DNA from: a bacterium
Lineage (GTDB): Bacteria > Bacteroidota > Bacteroidia > CAILMK01 > JACPUW01
Length of the DNA stretch: 44,142 nt
Assembly (NCBI GenBank): GCA_016124515.1
Contig: WGNN01000008.1
Coordinates: 1 to 44,142, forward strand
Direction of reading: 5' to 3'
Part shown: positions 8,827 to 16,396 of the stretch, piece after piece
Numbering within the stretch: position 1 is the first letter of the stretch
How the letters are laid out: every line of letters starts with the position of its first letter
The notes under the pieces: model-generated
Database searches by the model: none
What the model was told of the DNA's origin: nothing
The model's input: the letters and a program-made list of their open reading frames with translations, nothing else
Program-made: the position numbers and the translations under genes

Positions 8827-9771
8827 TCAACTGTTGGTTTGTGTGGTATCGGTGGCAGTTGAGTCAGCGGGTTTTTCCTGTTCTTGTTCGTAGGCCTTTA
8901 TTTGCTCTATCAGGTAGTTGTAGCTGTTTTCGTCCAGCATTTTTTCTACTTCATCAATGTCCATGGCCACCCAGGGCAGGTTGAGCGGATAGCCTTGCAC
9001 ATCTTCATTTATCATCATGGTAATGGCCACGATTTTCCCGTTTTCATCATAAGCGGCCAAATAGTGGGTTATATCTTGTGCCGATATTGGCACTTCTACA
9101 AATTTCATTATGTTTTCGTCAGGGTTGTTGGGGTCGGGCACAAATTGTTCTTCTTTGTGTGCCATAAAAAGCTCCAGTTCGCCCGGACTTTTTACATGCG
9201 CCAGGTTGTCGTTTTCGTAGGCGGCTATCTCACCGTTTTTCAGGGCTTTAAACAGGCGGTCGTTGACAAATTCAAGTCGTTCGCGGGCTATTTCTGTGCG
9301 GTAGGCTTCAATATTAGATTGAAAATGCCCCAGCAGAAATTCGTAAAAACGCCTTTTGTAATTGGCATTGAGCACTTTGGCTACTTCGCTCCACGATACA
9401 AGCGCCACCGGCAAAAACTGTTCGTAGCCGTTTGATTCAAAAGCTACATAAAGCGAAACCGCCGCCAAATCGGTGGAAGTGTTGGTAAAATCGCCTCGGT
9501 TAAGCGCCATTTCTTCTTCGGTTATCACACCAAAGCCAGCCAAATCCTGCCGTCCGGTTGAGTCAGCAGGCACAAGCAGGTCAAACTCATCAGGATCTAT
9601 TTGGTGTTGCAGGCCTTTGTCCGAGTACAACTTCAATTTTTTGTGCTGAACAGCAGCTACTATTTCATCTTCAATTTTTTCAATTTCATATTCTTCCAGC
9701 GGACCATCGGGTTGGTTTCCGCAGGCGGTGAGCAACAAGAACAATGGAAGGCTGTAAAACAAAAATTTCAT
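8827..9771 (-). CDS. Lipoprotein with two similar halves, weakly GldN/PorN-like
   Basis: Protein of 314 residues from the ATG at 9771. An upstream TTG (9792) would spoil the signal peptide and was not chosen. Residues 1-17 are a lipoprotein signal (LLTAC, Cys17). The mature protein looks like two related halves. Each begins with an acidic helix and an ExxxAxxxxxxKLYS/GEIAAYE element, and each ends in a hydrophobic strand followed by a D/S-x-x-E-V-x-K-x-L helix (WSEVAKVLN; MDIDEVEKMLDEN). The 'basic-helix, GxIxAYE ... W-V-x-x-D-x-V' layout vaguely recalls the T9SS/gliding protein GldN/PorN. This is an impression, not an assignment. It is the first gene of the four-gene operon. The C-terminal tail is rich in Thr/Asp/Glu. 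Confidence 0.7.
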   Translation of the reverse strand: MKFLFYSLPLFLLLTACGNQPDGPLEEYEIEKIEDEIVAAVQHKKLKLYSDKGLQHQIDPDEFDLLVPADSTGRQDLAGFGVITEEEMALNRGDFTNTSTDLAAVSLYVAFESNGYEQFLPVALVSWSEVAKVLNANYKRRFYEFLLGHFQSNIEAYRTEIARERLEFVNDRLFKALKNGEIAAYENDNLAHVKSPGELELFMAHKEEQFVPDPNNPDENIMKFVEVPISAQDITHYLAAYDENGKIVAITMMINEDVQGYPLNLPWVAMDIDEVEKMLDENSYNYLIEQIKAYEQEQEKPADSTATDTTQTNS

Positions 9772-9788
9772 ACAATACGCTTTTGCCC

Positions 9789-9822
9789 GCAATATAATTA
9801 GTGTCGATAAGATTTGCCCAAA
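9789..9822 (-). promoter_or_regulatory. Candidate promoter of the lipoprotein/TPR operon
   Basis: Read on the minus strand, TATATTGC (9796-9789) resembles the Bacteroidota -7 element TAnnTTTG. A T-run ending in TTGG lies about 21 bp upstream, where the -33 element (TTTG/TTG) is expected. It ends 17 bp before the ATG at 9771. The -7 match is imperfect. Confidence 0.35.
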
Positions 9823-10515
9823 AAATTCAATTCTATGCTGCTTAAACCGCCCCCTTTCCCACCCAATCTACCCGTTTGTTTTATGGTAAAATTTTGGTTA
9901 GGCGAAAGTAAGGCAACTGTTTGGCCGTGCGGAGGTGAAAGTTGTGTTGGTTACACAAAATGAATTCAGCCGCGCCTGATAATTGGTCCTCGTCGCCGTG
10001 TATTTTGTTGTTGAATGAATTCAACAGAGCCGATAGTTATGCCTGAATTTTGATCCAACACTTTTAACCAAAAACTTGGTGCCGTGGTAACCTAGACTTG
10101 TTGAGCACTCGTAAAGTGAGCCAAGGGATTTCCTATCAGCACATTAGCAAATCAACAAATCAGCACATCAAAAAGTCGGTTTGTCGCTCGGCTCCAGCCG
10201 AGTGACCCCATGGACTCTTGGAATAATAGGTGATAAGTGATGTGTGATAGGTGATGATCAAACTGATTTTTTCGTATTTCAACTCAAAAGATTGCGGATC
10301 AAGTGCGGAATGACGGCTGGAATAATTGGGTTTTGAATGGGAATGCTGCGATAACTTTTTGTGACGCCCCTTTGGGGCTTGAGAGGTGGTAATATTTTGT
10401 TTATTCACCGGGTGTTGCCCTATGCTGAGTTGCATCGCCCCTTTGGGGCTTTTATGTTTTTACAAGCTCGCCGAGTGAGTAAGGTAATCTCATTGATTTT
10501 CAAATCATTATAGGG

Positions 10516-10548
10516 AGACCTGACAGGTTTTCAAAACCTGTCAGGTCT
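10516..10548. repeat. Perfect 33-nt palindrome (16-1-16)
   Basis: AGACCTGACAGGTTTT at 10516-10531 is followed by a single C at 10532 and then its exact reverse complement at 10533-10548. No T-run follows, and no gene ends within 700 bp, so it is not an ordinary terminator. It looks like a mobile intergenic palindrome of the REP/MITE kind. Confidence 0.85.
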
Positions 10549-10897
10549 GCTGCGATCGCAATAATTGTGCATGGTTAAAAAGCACTCACCCACTCACATC
10601 TCACCGCCGCACATCAGAAAATAAATTTCGAAACCGCAAAGCGGTAAAGAAATCCCAATTATTTTCAAATTTTCAAATCATCAAATCTTCAAATTCTGCC
10701 ATCAGAAAATCAGCACATTAGCACATCAACAAATCAGCATATCAGCATATCAAAAAGAAATTCTCCAACTCGCGAAGCGAGAAAGGTATCTAACCAATCT
10801 TCAAATCTCCAAATTTTCAAATCATCATCGCATTTGCACATCAGCACATCAGCAAATCAGCACATCAGCAAATCAACCCATCAGCACATCAAAAAAG

Positions 10898-10905
10898 TAT
10901 TTTTG
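10898..10905 (+). promoter_or_regulatory. -7 promoter element abutting the oxidoreductase start
   Basis: TATTTTTG matches the Bacteroidota -7 consensus TAnnTTTG exactly. It ends only 4 nt before the ATG at 10910. Transcription beginning the usual few bases downstream would give an mRNA with almost no 5' leader. No clear -33 element is seen in the repeat-derived sequence upstream. Confidence 0.45.
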
Positions 10906-10909
10906 CACC

Positions 10910-12481
10910 ATGCATAAGCACTTGAAGTTAACGCTAAACCCACCCGAAGCTTTTGACGATGAAAAGCGGAAGAACTTATTGCGTCAGAAACTCGGTTTGT
11001 CAGACAAGGACAAGTTGATAGAACAACCTGCCAAACGCAGTATCGACGCAAGGGGAAAGCAGGTGAAAGTTCATTTTGAAACCGATGTATTCGTAAATGA
11101 GCAAGCACGTAAGGTTTTTGAGTTTGACTACCAATGGCAAAATGTGGCCAATGCACCCGAAGTGCTTGTAGTGGGTTGTGGTCCGGCGGGCATGTTTGCG
11201 GCATTGCGCCTGATAGAGTTGGGTTTGAAACCTGTTGTTATAGAGCGGGGCAAAAATGTGCGCGACCGACGTCGTGATTTGGCGGCTATCAACAAGGAGC
11301 ATGTGGTAAATCCTGACTCAAATTATTGTTTTGGCGAAGGCGGTGCCGGCACTTACAGCGACGGCAAGTTGTACACCCGATCTAAAAAGCGCGGCTCTGT
11401 GCGGCGCATTCTCGAAATTCTGCACCACCACGGCGCGGCTTATGATATTTTGTTTGATGCGCATCCACATATTGGTACCAACAAGCTGCCCAAAGTGGTA
11501 GAAAACCTGCGCGAAACCATTATTAATTGTGGTGGCGAAATTCGTTTCAATACGCGGGTTGAAGATATAATAGTTGAAAGTAATAAATTGAAGGGGCTCA
11601 AGTTGCAAAACGGCGAAAGTATGATGAATGATCATATAATACTTGCCACAGGCCACTCAGCGCGCAACATATATGAGATGCTGTACCGCCACCAAATTGC
11701 CATTGAAGCCAAGCCTTTTGCCATGGGCATCCGCATTGAACATCCGCAGCAGATTATAGATCAGATGCAATACCACTGCGACGACCGCGGTTTGTATCTT
11801 CCGGCGGCATCGTACAGTGTGGTGAGCCAAACCCATTTCAACAAGCAACAGCGCGGGGTTTTTTCCTTCTGTATGTGTCCGGGTGGATTTATTGTTCCTT
11901 CGGCCACGGCCCCCGGCGAGGTGGTGGTCAATGGTATGTCGCCTTCAAAACGCAATTCAAAATATGCCAATTCGGGCATGGTAGCCGCTATTGAGTTGGA
12001 AGATTTGGCCGACTTTGCACAACATGGTCCGCTTGCCGGACTTTACCTGCAAATGCAGCTTGAGCAAAAAGCATGGCAAGTCGGTGGACAACAACAAACC
12101 GCCCCCGCGCAGCGTATGGTTGACTTTGTTGAAGGAAAAGTGTCGCCTTCGCTCAACGATTGTTCCTACATTCCGGGGCTTGCTTCTGTCGATTTATCGG
12201 AAGTATTGGGCAAAAACCTCACTGCACGGCTGCGGGAGGCTTTTAAGGCATTTGGCAAAAAAATGAAACCTTACTACACCAACGAAGCCAATTTGGTGGG
12301 CGTCGAAAGCCGTTCCTCATCGCCGGTGCGCATACCACGCGATGCGGAAAGCCTTGAACACGTGGCACTTGAAGGCTTGTTTCCCTGCGGAGAAGGAGCC
12401 GGCTACGCGGGGGGAATTGTATCTGCCGCAGTGGATGGCGAACGTGTGGCGGAAGCCGTTTTCCATAAAATTAACCGCTGA
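10910..12481 (+). CDS. FAD-dependent dehydrogenase (COG2509-type oxidoreductase)
   Basis: Protein of 523 residues of the uncharacterised FAD-dependent dehydrogenase family. An N-terminal extension (1-80) resembles the small alpha/beta domain seen in this family. Then comes the Rossmann FAD-binding loop VVGCGPAGMFAA (about 87-98) with its acidic strand end VVIERG. The family signature YCFGEGGAGTYSDGKLYTR lies at about 138-156, a second nucleotide-binding-like ILATGHSARNIYEML lies near residue 245, and the C-terminal FAD motif FPCGEGAGYAGGIVSAAVDG sits near residue 495. The physiological substrate is not known. The length is normal for the family. It sits between a repeat region and a T9SS cargo gene with its own promoter, so it is probably monocistronic. 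Confidence 0.9.
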   Translation: MHKHLKLTLNPPEAFDDEKRKNLLRQKLGLSDKDKLIEQPAKRSIDARGKQVKVHFETDVFVNEQARKVFEFDYQWQNVANAPEVLVVGCGPAGMFAALRLIELGLKPVVIERGKNVRDRRRDLAAINKEHVVNPDSNYCFGEGGAGTYSDGKLYTRSKKRGSVRRILEILHHHGAAYDILFDAHPHIGTNKLPKVVENLRETIINCGGEIRFNTRVEDIIVESNKLKGLKLQNGESMMNDHIILATGHSARNIYEMLYRHQIAIEAKPFAMGIRIEHPQQIIDQMQYHCDDRGLYLPAASYSVVSQTHFNKQQRGVFSFCMCPGGFIVPSATAPGEVVVNGMSPSKRNSKYANSGMVAAIELEDLADFAQHGPLAGLYLQMQLEQKAWQVGGQQQTAPAQRMVDFVEGKVSPSLNDCSYIPGLASVDLSEVLGKNLTARLREAFKAFGKKMKPYYTNEANLVGVESRSSSPVRIPRDAESLEHVALEGLFPCGEGAGYAGGIVSAAVDGERVAEAVFHKINR

Positions 12482-12526
12482 GTTTTCTGCATTAAATCCC
12501 GCTCAAATTGGCATTTGCCAAACTAA

Positions 12527-12558
12527 TTGCGCTTTGATGAGTGGCTTATGTACCTTGC
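12527..12558 (+). promoter_or_regulatory. Candidate promoter of the T9SS cargo gene
   Basis: TTGC at 12527-12530 (-33) and TACCTTGC at 12551-12558 (near TAnnTTTG) are 20 bp apart, the right spacing for Bacteroidota sigma-A promoters. A start near 12565 would exclude the upstream in-frame TTG/ATG codons and support GTG 12578 as the translation start. Confidence 0.4.
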
Positions 12559-12577
12559 GTGCGAGAAAATTTTGAAA

Positions 12578-15463
12578 GTGAAGTACTTAATTTTTATCGC
12601 TTGTCTGTTTTGTCTGTCCACAGTTCAACAAGCAGGCGCATCGCATGTATTAGGAGGCGAATTTGAGTGGGAGCATATTGCCGGCGATACCTTTATTATA
12701 ACTGCCCGCCTTTACCGCGACTGCAATAACATGCCACTTGCGGCAGGCGATATCATTATAAAAACAAGTTGTGGCAATCCTTCACTCAAAACAAAACTCA
12801 ACTACAAAGGCGATATAACCCCGCTTTGCGATACCATGCAAGGTCGTTGCGTGGATCCGAAATCAACTTTTGGCTATGGCATTGGTTTTTATGAATTGAA
12901 AACCGTCTTCGTGGCCACCGATTTAATAAGCAAGGGTTGTTGTCTGGGCAAAGTGGTTTTTGAGCAATGTTGCCGTTCCAATGCCATTACCACCGGTGCT
13001 GCGAGTTCCTATTTTTACCTTGAGTCTGAAATGAATTTTTGTGAAGCTGTTTCATCACCCAAATGGCACCGACCGCCCATTTTCATCAGCTGTGTGGGTG
13101 TAGATGCGCGGCTCGATAACGGCCTGTCTTATGAGCAAACCATTGACTCCGTGCGGTATATGCTGGGCGAACCCAAAACGGGAGCAACTACTTCCATCTC
13201 ATACAACGGGGGTTTTGGCAGCAACAAACCGCTCCGTTTTTTGAGTTACCCAATCGACTCCATGCCGCCTCCCCGTGGTTTTCATCACGATTCGCTTACC
13301 GGTATTACCACTTTCAGGCCTATGGCGGTTGAACATGCGGTTTTGGGATTTAAAACCGAATTGTACCACAAGGGCAAATACCTGGGGTATCTTTTTAGAG
13401 AACAGCAATTTATTATAATAAAATGTGTGGGAACTTCGCCGCCCGTCTTGTCGGGGCTCAATAATGGGGCTTATTACTCAGCCATTATTTGTGCGGGCCA
13501 TATTTCCTGTTTCAATATTTCGGCACAAGCGCCTGCAGGCGATACGGTAAAACTAACTTACGTTGATGGCTGGAAAAATGCGGTAGTCAATGTGGCCAAT
13601 TCGGGTTCGGCAATTGATACAGCCACTTTGTGTTTTACACCCGGTTTTGATGAAATAAGGAAGAAACCTTACGAATTTGTTTTTGCTGCAAAAAATAATA
13701 ATTGTCCAATTCCCAAACGCGATTTGCAGGTATATAGAATAACGGTGGTTGACACGCAAAAACGCGCATATTCGCTTCATATTGATACATTGAATGCATG
13801 CGGCGGCTATAGATTGCAAGTGAAGGAAAAAAATAATTCGCGGGTAAATACCGTGCTGTGGTATGTAAACGACACCCTGCTTTCACAAACGGGTCCGCAA
13901 ATAATTTGGCAAGCAGGGTACACGGGGTTGCAACAAATAAAGGCCGTGGTAAATGATTGTGGTACTGCGGTTTTGCGTGCAAAAATGGATGTGAAAAACA
14001 CCAATAACCTTCATTTCAAGCTGAACGACACCACTATTTGCGGCTACAGCCACACGGTATTTGAACCCCTGATAAGTGGCGCGCATGGCAAGCCTGTTTA
14101 CCAATGGCAGGTAGCCTCCGCCTTCAACTACTCAGGAAAAACTGACAGCACCGCAATAGAGCTCAATTTGCAAGCTATTCATGGTTTTTCGGGGCTTATC
14201 ACGCTTACGGTAAGCGATTCAATCGGCTGTAAACTACACAAATACGCCAAGGTGATTGCCTTGAAATATTATACGCAGAACTATGAGTCATCAAGAAAAA
14301 TATGTGGCGAAAATCCACCGCTTATTAGTTTGAAAACTGCAAATGGCGGCTCTTGGGAAGGGCCACAAATAATACAAGGAAACACCTTGGTGACCAAAGG
14401 TTTAAGAGGCAAACTAAACTACCACTATACGGAGCTCAATAGCAGCTATTGCATTATAGATACCCTGACAATAACCGCCAAAAAAACACCTGTAGTGGAT
14501 GCCGGTAAAAATATTGGTGCCTGTATTTACGGCCCTGAAATTCAATTGGAAGGAAAACCCGAAGGTGGCAAATGGACAGGAACTGCCATTAACAAGAAAA
14601 ACGTTTTTGATGCCGACAAAGCCGGTTTAGGACCGCATTTACTTATTTACTCCTATACCGACAGCAACAGCGGCTGCACGGGCGTGGATACCAATTTTGC
14701 TCAGGTATTTTATTATACGCCAAAAGTAAAAATAACCGACTATACCAAAGCCTGCAAAAGCGAACCCAAAATTGTAATAAAAGCAGAGCCGAAAGGTGGT
14801 GTTTGGAGCGGAAAAAAAATAAACAGCGACAAAAGCCCGCTCACGCTCAATCCGCGGAATTTTGATGCAGGAAGCTATGAAATCATATACAGCTACATGG
14901 ATTCAAACCATTGCAGCAGTACCGATACAACGGTTTTGGAATTGTTGGAAGCGCCAAAAAGTGATTTTAACCTGCCCACAAAATTTACCAAACCGGGCGA
15001 TGTATTGCGCATAACCAATGCCACCGTGCCACTCAACGGGCCACAATATGAGTGGTTTATTGGCAATCCGCCCTTTGCCACGGCGCAAAGTACCAATTTC
15101 AGCCAAAAAATTGATAGTGCCGGACGGTTTGATATTATGTTGTTGGCCACCAATACTGCCACCGGCTGCACCGACACCACTATAATGAGCGAAGGCGCGG
15201 TAATGTTGGGAACCAACAGCGAACAGCTTGCCCAAAAGGTGGCTATTTACCCCAATCCGGCGAATGACCTGCTGTTTATAGATTTACCCGAAAACCAAAG
15301 CGTAGCAGCTGAACTGAGCACCCTAAGTGGCGCCGTTTGGCTGAAAACCATGCTCAACTCAAAAATAAATACCATTAGCACCAGTCAATTACCGGCAGGC
15401 ACCTATTTGCTGCATCTACACAACCAAGCTTTTTCTGCCGTTTACCGAATAGTTATTGAATAA
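12578..15463 (+). CDS. Large secreted protein with T9SS type A sorting domain
   Basis: Protein of 961 residues if it starts at GTG 12578, which gives a clean signal peptide (VKYLIFIACLFCLSTVQQAG). An ATG at 12548 would add ten residues. The mature N-terminus SHVLGGEFEW ... RLYRDC is typical of large adhesin-like proteins of Chitinophagales/Sphingobacteriales. Residues about 571-790 hold three tandem repeats of 70-80 residues, each with a Cys, a GGxWxG motif and a final Y-x-Y/T-x-x-x-S-x-x-C-x-x-D. The last 75 residues (from about 888, VAIYPNPANDLLFID, ending LPAGTYLLHLHN...YRIVIE) are a type A C-terminal signal recognised by the type IX system. It is probably exposed on or released from the cell surface; an adhesive role is inferred only. 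Confidence 0.88.
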   Translation: MKYLIFIACLFCLSTVQQAGASHVLGGEFEWEHIAGDTFIITARLYRDCNNMPLAAGDIIIKTSCGNPSLKTKLNYKGDITPLCDTMQGRCVDPKSTFGYGIGFYELKTVFVATDLISKGCCLGKVVFEQCCRSNAITTGAASSYFYLESEMNFCEAVSSPKWHRPPIFISCVGVDARLDNGLSYEQTIDSVRYMLGEPKTGATTSISYNGGFGSNKPLRFLSYPIDSMPPPRGFHHDSLTGITTFRPMAVEHAVLGFKTELYHKGKYLGYLFREQQFIIIKCVGTSPPVLSGLNNGAYYSAIICAGHISCFNISAQAPAGDTVKLTYVDGWKNAVVNVANSGSAIDTATLCFTPGFDEIRKKPYEFVFAAKNNNCPIPKRDLQVYRITVVDTQKRAYSLHIDTLNACGGYRLQVKEKNNSRVNTVLWYVNDTLLSQTGPQIIWQAGYTGLQQIKAVVNDCGTAVLRAKMDVKNTNNLHFKLNDTTICGYSHTVFEPLISGAHGKPVYQWQVASAFNYSGKTDSTAIELNLQAIHGFSGLITLTVSDSIGCKLHKYAKVIALKYYTQNYESSRKICGENPPLISLKTANGGSWEGPQIIQGNTLVTKGLRGKLNYHYTELNSSYCIIDTLTITAKKTPVVDAGKNIGACIYGPEIQLEGKPEGGKWTGTAINKKNVFDADKAGLGPHLLIYSYTDSNSGCTGVDTNFAQVFYYTPKVKITDYTKACKSEPKIVIKAEPKGGVWSGKKINSDKSPLTLNPRNFDAGSYEIIYSYMDSNHCSSTDTTVLELLEAPKSDFNLPTKFTKPGDVLRITNATVPLNGPQYEWFIGNPPFATAQSTNFSQKIDSAGRFDIMLLATNTATGCTDTTIMSEGAVMLGTNSEQLAQKVAIYPNPANDLLFIDLPENQSVAAELSTLSGAVWLKTMLNSKINTISTSQLPAGTYLLHLHNQAFSAVYRIVIE

Positions 15464-15534
15464 TTGCCCATAAATGTGTTGAACAAGGCACTTTATCATA
15501 AGCACCTTTAAAAAACAATTAGCCCGCTGCGCAT

Positions 15535-15575
15535 AAAAAGTACAAGAAAGGAGCAATGAGCACAACTTTCAGACG
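15535..15575 (+). repeat. Dispersed 41-nt intergenic repeat, copy 1
   Basis: From aaaaagtacaagaaaggagc to acaactttcagacg, this matches 42376-42416 at 39 of 41 positions by eye. It lies between the T9SS gene and the LytTR gene, which are convergent. The remainder of 15464-15652 shows no gene or clear terminator. Confidence 0.8.
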
Positions 15576-15652
15576 CAAATCTATGTTGAAATATAACACT
15601 AAATATTAATTTTGATACCGAGTCCGATTAATAGGGGGCTGCTCCATACACC

Positions 15653-16396
15653 TCAATACCCCAGCCATTTCTTGAAATCTGCGGCTTTCAGGCGGCTAAC
15701 CAGAATCTCGCCTTCTGGTTTGGGCAATAAATCGAGCTTTAGTTTGCCGTTGAAATAATGATGCACCTGCTGCACCGATTCAATGGCCGTGATGAGTTGG
15801 CGGTTGATTCTGAAAAACTTGCCGGGGTCAAGCATTTCTTCCAATTCGTCTAAATTGTAGTTGACCGGATATTTGTTGCCTTTGTGGATTACCAACAATA
15901 CCACGCCGTCTTTTATATAGAAATAGGCAATTTGCCCGGCACTTATTGGCAACAGTTTTTGACCCACACTTACCAAAAAACGGTCTTTAAACTCTGGTCT
16001 AAGGCTTTTTATCAAAAGTTGGTAGTCTATTTCATTGGTTTTAATGCGCTTGTGTTTTTGCAATGCATTTTGCAGGGCTTCGGGCTCAATGGGTTTCAGC
16101 AAATAGTCAATACTATTCACCTTAAAAGCCTGAATAGCATATTGGTTGAACGCTGTAGTAAACACCACCGGAAAGTTGAATTGAGTATTTTCAAATGCTT
16201 CAAAGCTTGTTCCGTCGGCAAGTTGTATGTCAAAAAAGGCCAGTTCCACTTGTTCAGCATGTTGTTCAAGCCAGCATTTAAGTTGCTTCACAGCATCAAA
16301 CACCGCTATTACCTCAATTGCAGGGTTCACGTTGTGCAGCATTTTTATCAACCGGTCGGCGGCCAGTTTTTCGTCTTCTGCAATTATCACTTTCAT
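15653..16396 (-). CDS. LytTR-family response regulator
   Basis: Protein of 247 residues that activates or represses genes after phosphorylation. Residues 1-120 are a receiver domain with acidic pocket E7-D8, phospho-acceptor D56 (FFDIQLADG), switch T80/T81 and K101 (LLKPIEP). Residues about 140-245 are a LytTR DNA-binding domain (DRFLVSVGQKLLPISAGQIAYFY, FFRINRQLITAIESVQQV). The gene overlaps its kinase by 4 bp and is last in an operon headed by a TonB receptor, so the receptor operon itself is a likely target. The pairing with a LytS-type kinase is the standard arrangement. Confidence 0.95.
   Translation of the reverse strand: MKVIIAEDEKLAADRLIKMLHNVNPAIEVIAVFDAVKQLKCWLEQHAEQVELAFFDIQLADGTSFEAFENTQFNFPVVFTTAFNQYAIQAFKVNSIDYLLKPIEPEALQNALQKHKRIKTNEIDYQLLIKSLRPEFKDRFLVSVGQKLLPISAGQIAYFYIKDGVVLLVIHKGNKYPVNYNLDELEEMLDPGKFFRINRQLITAIESVQQVHHYFNGKLKLDLLPKPEGEILVSRLKAADFKKWLGY

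Larger units (their letters stand above)
9823..10909. repeat. Gene-free region of short hairpins and degenerate repeats
   Basis: About 1.1 kb without a credible gene. Three clusters (about 10134-10175, 10700-10757, 10825-10893) are built from irregular tandem copies of an 8-9 nt unit like atcagcac/atcagcaaa, each ending in atcaaaaa. Two tracts (about 10660-10700, 10795-10830) are runs of ttcaaat variants. Between them lie perfect mini-hairpins of different sequence but the same design: 10187-10202 (CTCGGCT-CC-AGCCGAG), 10366-10378 and 10437-10449 (GCCCC-TTT-GGGGC), 10633-10645 (ACCGC-AAA-GCGGT), 10769-10781 (CTCGC-GAA-GCGAG). The part at 9830-10130 shows nothing I can name. Confidence 0.7.

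Noticed and set aside
8884-9435. 183-codon frame antisense to the first lipoprotein gene
   Set aside because: The sense gene has a lipobox, internal symmetry and operon spacing; the antisense product is His/Val/Phe-rich and unlike any family.
10160-10435. 91-codon open frame on the minus strand in the repeat region
   Set aside because: It is built from hairpins and repeat tracts, has no family resemblance and no promoter; its composition is that of the surrounding repeats.
10825-10893. CRISPR-like array of atcagcac/atcagcaaa units
   Set aside because: Units are only 8-9 nt, directly adjoining and irregular, with no spacers of constant length and no cas genes in the window.
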